Assembly (NCBI RefSeq): GCF_014649995.1
Contig: NZ_BMUC01000011.1
Span: 1-64,000, forward strand
From: Streptomyces griseoflavus
Lineage (GTDB): Bacteria > Actinomycetota > Actinomycetes > Streptomycetales > Streptomycetaceae
DNA: 64,000 nt
Direction of reading: 5' to 3'
Part shown: positions 57,381 through 64,000 of the stretch, piece after piece
How the letters are laid out: each line of letters starts with the position of its first letter
Numbering within the stretch: the first letter of the stretch is position 1
The notes under the pieces: generated by a model
Database searches by the model: none
Told to the model about the DNA's origin: nothing
What the model saw: only the letters and a program-made list of their open reading frames with translations
Translations under genes and position numbers: made by a program

Positions 57381-58541
57381 TCAGGCGTCCTTCTGGGTGC
57401 GGTCGAGCTTGAGCGCCTCGAAGACGGGCGCGTCGGAGAAGCGGAACAGGTCGAGGGCGCCCTCGTCGGAGTCGGTGGCGCCGGCCTCGGACCGGGCGGA
57501 GAACGGCTCCCAGGAGGGGACGACGAACAGGTCGCCGCGGGTCACCGTCCAGGACCTGTCGCCGACGGTGACGACGCCGGAACCGTCGAACACCTGGTAG
57601 ACGGACGAACCGGTCTCGCGCACCGGGGCGGTCTCGGCGCCGCGGGCGACGCGGTGGAACTCGGCGCGGATGGTGGGAAGCACGTCGGAGCCGTCGTGCG
57701 GGTTGGCGTAGCGCACCGCGGCGTGGCCGGGCTCGACGGTGCCGTCGAAGCCCTCCTTCTCCAGCAGCAGCTGGTCGCGCAGGGCGGCGTTGGTGTACTC
57801 CCACTTGTACGACAGCAGCGGGCTGCCCGGGGTGGCGGGCGCGGCCGACAGCGGGCGCAGGCCCGGGTGGCCCCACAGGCGCTCGGAGCGCGACCGCTCG
57901 GGGGTGGTCCGCTCGGCGTCGCTGATCTCGTCGCGGCCGAACTCGAAGAACTGTGCCTCGGTGACGTACTGGAAGGGGATGTCCAGGCCGTCGATCCAGG
58001 CCATGGGCTCGGAGGTGGCGTTGTGGTGGGCGTGCCAGTTCCAGCCCGCCTGCGGGAGGAAGTCACCGCGGTTCATCGGGACCGGGTCGCCGCCGACGAC
58101 CGTCCACACGCCCGAGCCCTCGACGACGAAGCGGAAGGCGTGCTGGGTGTGACGGTGCTCGGGGGCGTCCTCACCGGGCATGAGGTACTGGATGGCCGCC
58201 CACAGGGTCGGGGTGGCGAAGGGGCGGCCGCCGAGGGAGGGGTTGGCCAGCGCGATGGCGCGGCGCTCGCCGCCCCGGCCGACCGGGACCAGGCCGCCGG
58301 CCCGGTCGGCCAGTTCCCGCAGTTTCTCCCAGCGCCACAGGTGCGGCACGGCACGGGAGCGCGGGTGGGCCGGCATCAGGTCGCCGATCTCGGTCCACAG
58401 CGGGACGAGCAGTTCCTGCTCGAAGCCCCGGTACAGCTCTTCGAGCGCCGGGGTGACCTCGGGTTGCCCCTCCGCGGCGACAGCCTGGAGACGGACCGGG
58501 GAACCCGTAGCGATGTCTTGGGCGAAAGAGGACTGAGTCAC
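57381..58541 (-). CDS. Gentisate 1,2-dioxygenase
   Basis: A 386-aa bicupin Fe(II) dioxygenase that opens the ring of gentisate to maleylpyruvate. The N-terminal cupin carries the iron ligands in EHRHTQHAFRFVVEG with a later His in WNWHAHHNATSEP. The C-terminal cupin has VYQVFDGSGVVTVGDRSW. GTG 58541 is preferred since AGGGTGAG is five bases away; GTG 58550 lies directly on that site. First gene of the seven-gene operon, divergent from IclR. Confidence 0.94.
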   Translation of the reverse strand: MTQSSFAQDIATGSPVRLQAVAAEGQPEVTPALEELYRGFEQELLVPLWTEIGDLMPAHPRSRAVPHLWRWEKLRELADRAGGLVPVGRGGERRAIALANPSLGGRPFATPTLWAAIQYLMPGEDAPEHRHTQHAFRFVVEGSGVWTVVGGDPVPMNRGDFLPQAGWNWHAHHNATSEPMAWIDGLDIPFQYVTEAQFFEFGRDEISDAERTTPERSRSERLWGHPGLRPLSAAPATPGSPLLSYKWEYTNAALRDQLLLEKEGFDGTVEPGHAAVRYANPHDGSDVLPTIRAEFHRVARGAETAPVRETGSSVYQVFDGSGVVTVGDRSWTVTRGDLFVVPSWEPFSARSEAGATDSDEGALDLFRFSDAPVFEALKLDRTQKDA

Positions 58542-58580
58542 AGCACTCACCCTGCATCGTGTCTCTCTGGAGAACATGTA

Positions 58581-58599
58581 GATTCTGGAGAGCAGAATC
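58581..58599. promoter_or_regulatory. IclR operator between gdo and iclR
   Basis: GATTCTG-GAGAG-CAGAATC has perfect 7-bp arms around a 5-base centre. It lies in the 72-base divergent gap, where an IclR dimer could control both directions. Confidence 0.7.
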
Positions 58600-58613
58600 C
58601 GGAGGCTCCCGAC

Positions 58614-59390
58614 ATGGACAAACCGCTCAAGACACCGCCGCCCTATCCCATCGCCAGCGTCGACCACGCGCTGCGCGCGGCGACCATCCTGCAGATGGAG
58701 GGTGGCGCGACCGTGTCCGAGATGGCCGAGCGGCTGGGCGTCGCCCGGTCGACCGCCCACCGGCTCCTGGCGATGCTCGTGTACCGGGATTTCGCGGTGC
58801 AGGGGGAGGACCGGGTCTACCGGGCGGGTCCGGTGCTGGAGCTCGCCGCGCACTCCCAGTCCCTGGTGTCGCGGCTGCGCGCCGCCGCCCTGCCGCATCT
58901 GCGCCGGGTCGTCGACCTGCTGGACGAGACCACGAACCTGATCGTGCGCACCGGGGACACGGCCCGCTTCATCGCCAGTGTCGAGTCCCGGCAGGCCCTG
59001 CGGGTCGGCTCCCGGGAGGGCATGGTCTTCCCCGCCCACCGCACGACGGCGGGCCTGCTGCTGCTCGCCGGGCTGTCCGAGGAGGAGCTGGACGAGGTGT
59101 ACGCACCCGAGCGCTACCGGGACCGCCCGGGGGACCGGCCCGACCTGGCGCGGCTGCGGAGCGAGCTGGCGCGGTTGCGCCGCAACGGGTTCGCCGTCAA
59201 CCAGGAGCGGTCGGAGCGCGGTCTCGTCGCCGTGGGGGTACCGGTTCGCGACCGGGACGGCACGGCACTCGCCGGCCTGTCGGTGTCCATGCCCGGCGCG
59301 CGCTACGACCCGCACCGTCTTCAGCCCCTGGTGGCCACCCTGGACACGGCGGCGCGCGCCCTGGAGGCGGACCTGGCCGGGGAGGACTGA
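58614..59390 (+). CDS. IclR-family regulator of the gentisate genes
   Basis: A 258-aa regulator. The N-terminal winged helix (about 14-75) reads VDHALRAATILQMEGGATVS, then MAERLGVARSTAHRLLAML. The effector domain (about 90-250) contains VFPAHRTTAGLLLLAGL and NQERSERGLVAVGVPV. It is divergent from the gentisate operon and shares a palindrome with it, the usual arrangement for IclR control of aromatic pathways. ATG 58614 follows CCGGAGG. Confidence 0.94.
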   Translation: MDKPLKTPPPYPIASVDHALRAATILQMEGGATVSEMAERLGVARSTAHRLLAMLVYRDFAVQGEDRVYRAGPVLELAAHSQSLVSRLRAAALPHLRRVVDLLDETTNLIVRTGDTARFIASVESRQALRVGSREGMVFPAHRTTAGLLLLAGLSEEELDEVYAPERYRDRPGDRPDLARLRSELARLRRNGFAVNQERSERGLVAVGVPVRDRDGTALAGLSVSMPGARYDPHRLQPLVATLDTAARALEADLAGED

Positions 59391-59413
59391 GCGCGCCCCC
59401 GCCAGCGATTTCG

Positions 59414-59430
59414 TCTTACATGTCGGTTGC
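59414..59430. promoter_or_regulatory. Catabolic-island motif, copy 4a (upstream of MFS)
   Basis: TCTTACATGTCGGTT resembles CTTTACATGCCGTCA at 47784. It is the first of two copies in the gap before the transporter gene. Confidence 0.45.
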
Positions 59431-59454
59431 TCACCTTAAGTTGTGCAGATTTCA

Positions 59455-59471
59455 TTGACGTGACGTAAAGC
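59455..59471. promoter_or_regulatory. Catabolic-island motif, copy 4b (upstream of MFS)
   Basis: TTGACGTGACGTAAAGC matches the palindrome at 52086 in its second half and the minus-strand copy at 47785 over about 20 bases. Confidence 0.6.
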
Positions 59472-59607
59472 GAAGTGCCATTCTCCACGGCACCACGCCG
59501 GACTCGCGTCGTGCCCCCTCCCCCACCGCGTACGCAGAGCCGAGCTTTGACGCTCTCAGGGTGCCCGTTTGCGGGTCACCCGCTTTCCCAGCCAGGGAGA
59601 AACAGCA

Positions 59608-61248
59608 ATGACGCTCAACAACGGGGCGAGGACGTCCCAGGGCCCGACCGCGGGGGCCGCCCGGACGCCGGGCTATGCGGGAACGCTGGCCGCCGCCTGC
59701 GGCGCGGTCTTCGTGGCCCAGGTCGCGAACGCGCTGCCGGCCTCGCTGAACGGTCTCCTCCAGCAGGACCTGAACACCCACGGTTCCCAGCTCACCTGGA
59801 TCACCGCGGCGTTCATGATCGCGGTGGTCTGTTTCGAGTTCACCTTCGGTGTGCTCGGTGACCTCTTCGGCCGGCGCAGGCTCGTCGTGGCCGGCACGGC
59901 CCTGGTCGCCGCGGGCAGCACGGTGGCCGCGCTCGCCCCCTCCGTCCAGGTGCTGTGGATCGGTGCCGCCCTCAACGGCCTGGGCGCCGGTGCCATGTTC
60001 CCCGGCTCCCTCACGGCGATCACCGCCGTCACCCGCAACACCCGGGAACGGGCCCACGCGGTGGCGCTCTGGAGCGGCTTCCTGTCCGCGGGTGCCGCCG
60101 TGTCGCCGCTGCTCGGCGGCATGTTCGCCAAGGTCGGTTCGTGGCGCGGTTCCTTCTGGGTGCTGGTGGGGCTCGCCCTGGTCAGCATGGTGGTGACGGC
60201 GCTGCTGGCCACCGAGTCGAAGGCGCCCGAGGGCCGCAAGCTCGACGTCCCGGGCCAGATCACCTTCGCCGTCGGCCTCATCCTGGTCCTCTACGGCGCC
60301 GTCGAGGGCCCCGAGTCCGGCTGGACCACGCTGCCCGTGATGCTCGCCTTCGGAGTCGGCGCGTGCTTCCTCGCCGCGTTCGTCCTGGTGGAGCTGGGCG
60401 CACCGTCCCCGATCTTCGACCTGAAGCTGTTCCGCAACCGGGCCTTCACCGTGTCGTCGGTCGTCGCGGTGATCGGCATGCTCGCCTTCCTCGGCGCCTG
60501 CTTCTCCACCAGCATGTGGCTGGGTCCGGTGCAGCACCAGGACCCGATCCGGGTCGCCATCCCCTTCCTGCTGCTCCAGGGGCCCGCCTTCCTGCTGATC
60601 CCGGTCGTCTCGCGCCTGCTGCACCGGGTCGCCGCGACCTGGCTGCTGACCTCCGGGTTCGTCCTGATGGCGATCGGCTGTCTGCTGTTCGCCCGGATGG
60701 ACGTCACCGACACCGGACTCGGCGCCTTCGTCGCTCCGTCCCTGCTGATCGGCATCGGCTTCGCCCTGACCGTCAGCTCCGTGACGGCCGTGGCGCTGAA
60801 CAGCGTCCCGCGGCACCTGGCCGGCATGGCGAGCGCGACCACCAACATGCTGCGCGACCTCGGTTTCGCGCTCGGTCCGGTCGTCGTCAGCGCCGTCGCC
60901 CTCAGCGGTGCCGGCTCGGCGTTCATGGCGAACCTGCCCGGCGCGGGCCTGAACGGCGGTCAGACGGCGGCTGCCCGCGAGATCGCCTCCGCCGGCGGTC
61001 CGATCGCCGTGAACAGCCTGCCGCCCGGCACCCCGGGCTCGGAGGCGCACGGTGTCGCCCTGGAGGCACTGGGCAGCGGCTTCAGCACCGCGTACCTGGT
61101 GTGCGCCGTGGCGGCCGCCGTCGCCGCCGCCCTGACCGCGTTCGGCATGATCGGTCTGCGCGGTTCGGGCAGTGTCGAGGACGAGGAGTCCGACGCCGCG
61201 TCGTCCGCCCACGACGGCACGGCGCCGGACCCGGTCCCCGCGCGCTAG
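59608..61248 (+). CDS. MFS transporter, 14-helix DHA2 type, of the catabolic island
   Basis: A 546-aa membrane protein with 14 predicted helices. It has AACGAVFVAQVANALPASLN, FTFGVLGDLFGRRRLVVAG and LNGLGAGAMFPGSLTAITAV. An extended loop near 450-490 comes before the last helix, and the tail is acidic. It lies 217 bases after IclR with its own two copies of the island motif, so it is probably coregulated with the catabolic operons. It may import the aromatic substrate or export toxic intermediates. ATG 59608 follows AGGGAGA. Confidence 0.93.
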   Translation: MTLNNGARTSQGPTAGAARTPGYAGTLAAACGAVFVAQVANALPASLNGLLQQDLNTHGSQLTWITAAFMIAVVCFEFTFGVLGDLFGRRRLVVAGTALVAAGSTVAALAPSVQVLWIGAALNGLGAGAMFPGSLTAITAVTRNTRERAHAVALWSGFLSAGAAVSPLLGGMFAKVGSWRGSFWVLVGLALVSMVVTALLATESKAPEGRKLDVPGQITFAVGLILVLYGAVEGPESGWTTLPVMLAFGVGACFLAAFVLVELGAPSPIFDLKLFRNRAFTVSSVVAVIGMLAFLGACFSTSMWLGPVQHQDPIRVAIPFLLLQGPAFLLIPVVSRLLHRVAATWLLTSGFVLMAIGCLLFARMDVTDTGLGAFVAPSLLIGIGFALTVSSVTAVALNSVPRHLAGMASATTNMLRDLGFALGPVVVSAVALSGAGSAFMANLPGAGLNGGQTAAAREIASAGGPIAVNSLPPGTPGSEAHGVALEALGSGFSTAYLVCAVAAAVAAALTAFGMIGLRGSGSVEDEESDAASSAHDGTAPDPVPAR

Positions 61249-61369
61249 GGCAGGACCGGCGGATCACGTCGGAGGAAGGCGACGGCGCCTCGCGCCCCCG
61301 CGTCTCCGGCAGGATCCGCCGGACAGGCTCCTGACCGGGCGGTTCTCTACGGATGTTGCGGTGGCGCAC

Positions 61370-61545
61370 CGCGTTCCCGTGGTCCCGCAGCCGGATCGCT
61401 CCGGCCGCGGGACCTTCCGGCGCTCCGCCCCCGGTCGGGCCGTCGATCGCGACGTCGTCGTGGATCTTCCGGCCGTTCCACACCACGGTGACGCGAGCGT
61501 CGGAGGTCTTGACGCCCTCGGCGTCACAGCGCGGCGCGGAAGACG
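61370..61545 (-). pseudogene. DUF1080 (3-keto-glycoside hydrolase-like) C-terminal relic
   Basis: On the minus strand an open stretch reads CDAEGVKTSDARVTVVWNGR, KIHDDVAIDGPTGGG, then AIRLRDHGNAVRHRNIR. This is the well-known end of DUF1080 concanavalin-like domains (VxxNGxxVHDDVxIxGPTG ... GPIRLQDHGNPVRFRNI). No start, no earlier domain and no proper stop are present; the frame runs on into the MFS gene. It is a decayed remnant of about 55 residues inside the gap 61249-61594, which holds nothing else recognisable. Confidence 0.7.
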
Positions 61546-61594
61546 ATGTCGTACACCCGTCTGCCGTGTGTTCCGGTTCCGTGGCAGCCGCGCG

Positions 61595-62338
61595 CTAGGG
61601 GGCTGAGGGCAGGCGGTAGACCGAGACGTGGGAGGGCGAATCGGCGGTGAAGGGGGCCTCGTTCCAGTCGGCGTGCCTGGACTCCAGGTGGAAGCCCGCC
61701 AGTTGGGCCATCAGGTCGAGTTCGGACGGCCAGATGTAGCGGTGAGGGCTGCGGTACAGCCGGGCCTGTTCGGTCTCGTCGAACCGGAAGTGGTGTGAGA
61801 CGACGTGCTGACGGAGGACGTCGTACGTGTCCAGGCCGATGCGGCCGGGAGCCGATTGCCAGACCGTGGCCCGGCGGCCCGGAGGCAGCGTGCGCAGTTC
61901 GGGCACCCACAGCTCGATGACGAACCGCCCGCCGGGTTCGAGGTGGCGGGCGGCGTTGCGGAAGCACTCGACCTGCTCGGCCTGGGTGAGCAGGTTGGAG
62001 ATGGTGTTGTAGACGAGGTAGACGAGGGTGTACTCACCGGGGGCGGTGGTGGTCGCCATGTCACCGATGACCACCGGGATCGCCGATTCCCCGGCCTTGG
62101 CGCGCAGCCGCTCCACCATGGGGCGTGACGAGTCGATGCCCGTCACGGGCACTCCCCGGCCGGCGAGCGGAACGGCCACCCGGCCCGTGCCGATGGCGAA
62201 CTCCAGGGCCGCGCCGCCCCCGGCGAGCCGGGCCAGCCGATCCACGGCCGGCTCCAGCACCTCGGGCGCGAACATGCCGGTGCCGGGCGTGTCGTAGCGC
62301 CCGGCGGCATCGGCGTTCCAGATCTTCTCCCGGTCCAT
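61595..62338 (-). CDS. Class I SAM-dependent methyltransferase
   Basis: A 247-aa methyltransferase. SAM motif I is ALEFAIGTGRVAVPLAGRG, the acidic residue is in VTGIDSSRPMVE and motif II follows VVIGDM. The rest (YLVYNTISNLLTQAEQVECF, then HLEPGGRFVIELW) is typical of the Methyltransf_25 group. Substrate unknown. ATG 62338. It is codirectional with the next methyltransferase but separated by 47 bases. Confidence 0.9.
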   Translation of the reverse strand: MDREKIWNADAAGRYDTPGTGMFAPEVLEPAVDRLARLAGGGAALEFAIGTGRVAVPLAGRGVPVTGIDSSRPMVERLRAKAGESAIPVVIGDMATTTAPGEYTLVYLVYNTISNLLTQAEQVECFRNAARHLEPGGRFVIELWVPELRTLPPGRRATVWQSAPGRIGLDTYDVLRQHVVSHHFRFDETEQARLYRSPHRYIWPSELDLMAQLAGFHLESRHADWNEAPFTADSPSHVSVYRLPSAP

Positions 62339-62385
62339 CGGGCCAACGCTCCCCGCCGGGCGGGGGCGTTGTCCAATGGTTTACG

Positions 62386-63198
62386 TCAGGGCTTGCGGGC
62401 GAGGCCGCCGTGCTCGGCGATGGTCACCGGCGCGGGCGAGGTGGTGTCCGGACGCCAGAGCTGGACCGAGACGACGCCGGGATCGACGAGTTCCAGCCCG
62501 TCGAAGAACGTCGTGATCTCCTCGACGGTGCGCAGGTTGTAGGGGACGGCGCCGCTCTTGTTGTACCCGTCCTGGGCCTGTTCGAAGTCCGGGTCGATGC
62601 CGCGCGAGCCGTCGTTGATCGAGAGGTAGCTGCCGGACGGGAGCGCGGCCATCAGCCGGGTGACGATGGAACGGGCCTGGCCGTAGTCCGCGATGTGTCC
62701 GAGGATGTTGCTGAGGATGAGGGCGGTGGGACGCGTGAAGTCCAGTGTCTGCCCCGCGGCCTCCAGGATGCGGTCGGGATCCAGGACGTTCGCGTCGACG
62801 TACGCCGTCGCCCCTTCCGGAGTGGAGTAGAGCAGCGCGCGGGCGTGCGCCAGCACCATCGGGTCGTTGTCGACGTAGACGATCCGGGAGTCCGGTGCGA
62901 TCCGCTGGGCGACCTGATGGGTGTTGTCGGCCGTGGGCAGCCCGGTGCCGATGTCCAGGAACTGGCGTATGCCCTGCTCGGCGGCCAGATAGGTGATGTT
63001 GCGCTGCAGGAAGCCCCGGCTGCTGCGGGCGATGGTGACGATGCCGGGGAAGACGGCGGTGTAGGCGTCACCGGCTTCCTCGTCGACGGGATAGTTGTCC
63101 TTCCCTCCCAGCCAGTAGTTCCAGATGCGGGCCGAGTGCGGCACCGAGGTGTCGATCTTCTGTTGCGCTGATCCGGGCGCCGCGGCAGGGTCGGTCAT
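62386..63198 (-). CDS. SAM-dependent methyltransferase, Methyltransf_19 (DUF574) family
   Basis: A 270-aa protein of a family strongly expanded in Streptomyces. It starts with SVPHSARIWNYWLGGKDNYP and has FLDIGTGLPTADNTHQVAQR as SAM site, then VYVDNDPMVLAHARALL and LILSNILGHI. Members are often next to DUF397 and XRE-type regulator genes, which are not present here. Function unknown. ATG 63198 is used; an upstream frame from 63237 is possible. Confidence 0.92.
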   Translation of the reverse strand: MTDPAAAPGSAQQKIDTSVPHSARIWNYWLGGKDNYPVDEEAGDAYTAVFPGIVTIARSSRGFLQRNITYLAAEQGIRQFLDIGTGLPTADNTHQVAQRIAPDSRIVYVDNDPMVLAHARALLYSTPEGATAYVDANVLDPDRILEAAGQTLDFTRPTALILSNILGHIADYGQARSIVTRLMAALPSGSYLSINDGSRGIDPDFEQAQDGYNKSGAVPYNLRTVEEITTFFDGLELVDPGVVSVQLWRPDTTSPAPVTIAEHGGLARKP

Positions 63199-63417
63199 GA
63201 GTACCGTCCGTAGTCGTTCGTGGGCTGTTCTGGCCAACGCACAATCTACGTTCCCACAGCTCGTCGGCGCAGGCTTGTCCGACAGGACGCCCGGCCGACT
63301 TCGCGGGGACCGGCCGGCGCGGGTGGCCCCGGCCGGCGGGTCCGGCGTCCCGGGGGTGCGGCGGGCGGTGCCCGGTGCCGCACCCCGTGCTCCGCGCGGA
63401 GCGGGCGGGTTCGCCGC

Positions 63418-64000
63418 TCAGCCGAGTTCGACGAGCAGGTCGCCGCCCTCCACCTGCTGGATGCGGTTGATCGCCAGCCGGGCGACCGTGCCGGACTTCG
63501 GGGCGGTGATGGAGGCTTCCATCTTCATCGCCTCGATGGTGGCCACCGTGCCCCCGGCCTCCACCTCGTCGCCCTCGGCGACCGCGAGGGTCACCACGCC
63601 GGCGAACGGCGCCGCGACATGGCCGGGGTTCGCCCGGTCGGCCTTCTCGGTGACCGGGACGTCGGAGGCCGCCGCCCGGTCCCGCACCTGGATCGGCCGC
63701 AACTGGCCGTTCAGCGTGGACATCACGGTCCGCATGCCCCGTTCGTCGGCGTCGCCCACCGCCTGGAGCTCGATGAGGAGCCGGACACCGGGGTCGAGGT
63801 CGACGCTGTACTCCTTGCCCGGGCGCAGCCCGTAGAAGAAGTCCTTGCTGTCCAGGACGCCGGTGTCGCCGAAGGTCTGCCGGTGCGTCTCGAACTCCCG
63901 CGTGGGGCCCGGGAAGAGGAGCCGGTTGAGGGTGGGCCGGGGGTCCTTCGCCAGCCCTTCCCGGTCCTCCGCGGACAGCTCCTGGACGGGCTTGGGCTCG
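63418..64000 (-). CDS. pyc: Pyruvate carboxylase, C-terminal part (runs off the window)
   Basis: The last 193 codons of a biotin enzyme. The start (PKPVQELSAEDREGLAKDPR, then NRLLFPGPTREF) matches the end of the carboxyltransferase/PC-tetramerisation region. The biotin-carrier domain closes the protein with AAPFAGVVTLAVAEGDEVEA and the biotinylation motif EAMKMEA. The enzyme makes oxaloacetate from pyruvate, ATP and bicarbonate. The sequence is open to base 64000, so the gene continues beyond the window. Confidence 0.94.
   Translation of the reverse strand, partial: EPKPVQELSAEDREGLAKDPRPTLNRLLFPGPTREFETHRQTFGDTGVLDSKDFFYGLRPGKEYSVDLDPGVRLLIELQAVGDADERGMRTVMSTLNGQLRPIQVRDRAAASDVPVTEKADRANPGHVAAPFAGVVTLAVAEGDEVEAGGTVATIEAMKMEASITAPKSGTVARLAINRIQQVEGGDLLVELG

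Noticed and set aside
62378-62391. GGTTTACGTCAGG as another copy of the catabolic-island motif
   Set aside because: Only a half-site matches, it covers the stop of a methyltransferase gene, and it is outside the island.
1-64000. Mobile elements, prophage, tRNA, rRNA or CRISPR arrays
   Set aside because: No transposase or integrase motif, no tRNA-like cloverleaf noticed, and no regularly spaced repeats. The catabolic island therefore has no visible transfer machinery in this window.

Overview
The window is about 72% GC, with long codon-biased genes, GTG and occasional TTG starts, ATGA/GTGA stop-start overlaps, mycothiol-type enzymes and a class F sortase. All of this points to a Streptomyces or a very close actinomycete. 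The content is accessory and metabolic. No rRNA, tRNA, CRISPR array, insertion sequence or prophage was seen. Only one in-frame TTA codon was noticed, and it lies in a gene relic.

Region 1 (1-10.9 kb) is a redox, low-oxygen and sulfide block. It holds pyruvate phosphate dikinase, a short HPF-like protein, a CBS-BON protein and a C-terminal relic of an iron alcohol dehydrogenase. A complete persulfide-detoxification set follows: rhodanese, persulfide dioxygenase-rhodanese fusion, rhodanese-DUF2892, TauE exporter, thioredoxin and a CstR-type repressor. Three matching ATACCCC-n-GGGGTAT operators precede its two transcription units. A USP-like gene, a TerC protein and a winged-helix regulator close the block.

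Region 2 (11.2-17.7 kb) holds a DUF4397 surface protein with a class F sortase, a pirin, and a TetR regulator set between two drug-type MFS transporters.

Region 3 (18-32.4 kb) is a sugar-utilisation locus. It has a LacI regulator, a YtfQ/YtfR/YtfT/YjfF-type furanose ABC importer, a secreted GH2-CBM42 enzyme, a secreted PA14-GH2-LamG enzyme, an SGNH hydrolase and a TetR regulator. Related CG-centred palindromes lie in the promoters of the regulator, the importer and the second GH2 gene, so they probably form one regulon. Furanose sugars (galactofuranose or arabinofuranose) are the best guess for the substrate.

Region 4 (32.5-40.9 kb) is a mixed stretch: a divergent NAD-dependent DNA ligase, a SnoaL-like relic, an NmrA-type reductase, three VOC proteins, an ABC exporter and a phosphoribosyltransferase.

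Region 5 (40.9-61.3 kb) is a large catabolic island. One six-gene minus-strand operon encodes a CocE-like hydrolase, a metallo-beta-lactamase-fold hydrolase, an HSL-family esterase, a flavin monooxygenase, a phosphotriesterase-family protein and a second phosphotriesterase-family protein that has lost its metal ligands. A divergent operon encodes a P450 with its ferredoxin and ferredoxin reductase, followed by LysR. After a TetR gene comes a second minus-strand operon with a 3-oxoacid CoA-transferase pair, a thiolase, a 3-hydroxybenzoate 6-hydroxylase and the mycothiol-dependent gentisate pathway. A divergent IclR gene and an MFS transporter end the island. A shared TTAC(G/A)TG-ACGTAAAGC-type motif appears upstream of several of these units. 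The likely logic is uptake, ester or lactone opening, oxidation to 3-hydroxybenzoate, then gentisate to fumarate plus pyruvate. The true substrate cannot be read from the sequence.

Region 6 (61.3-64 kb) holds a DUF1080 relic, two methyltransferases and the 3' end of pyruvate carboxylase, which runs off the window.
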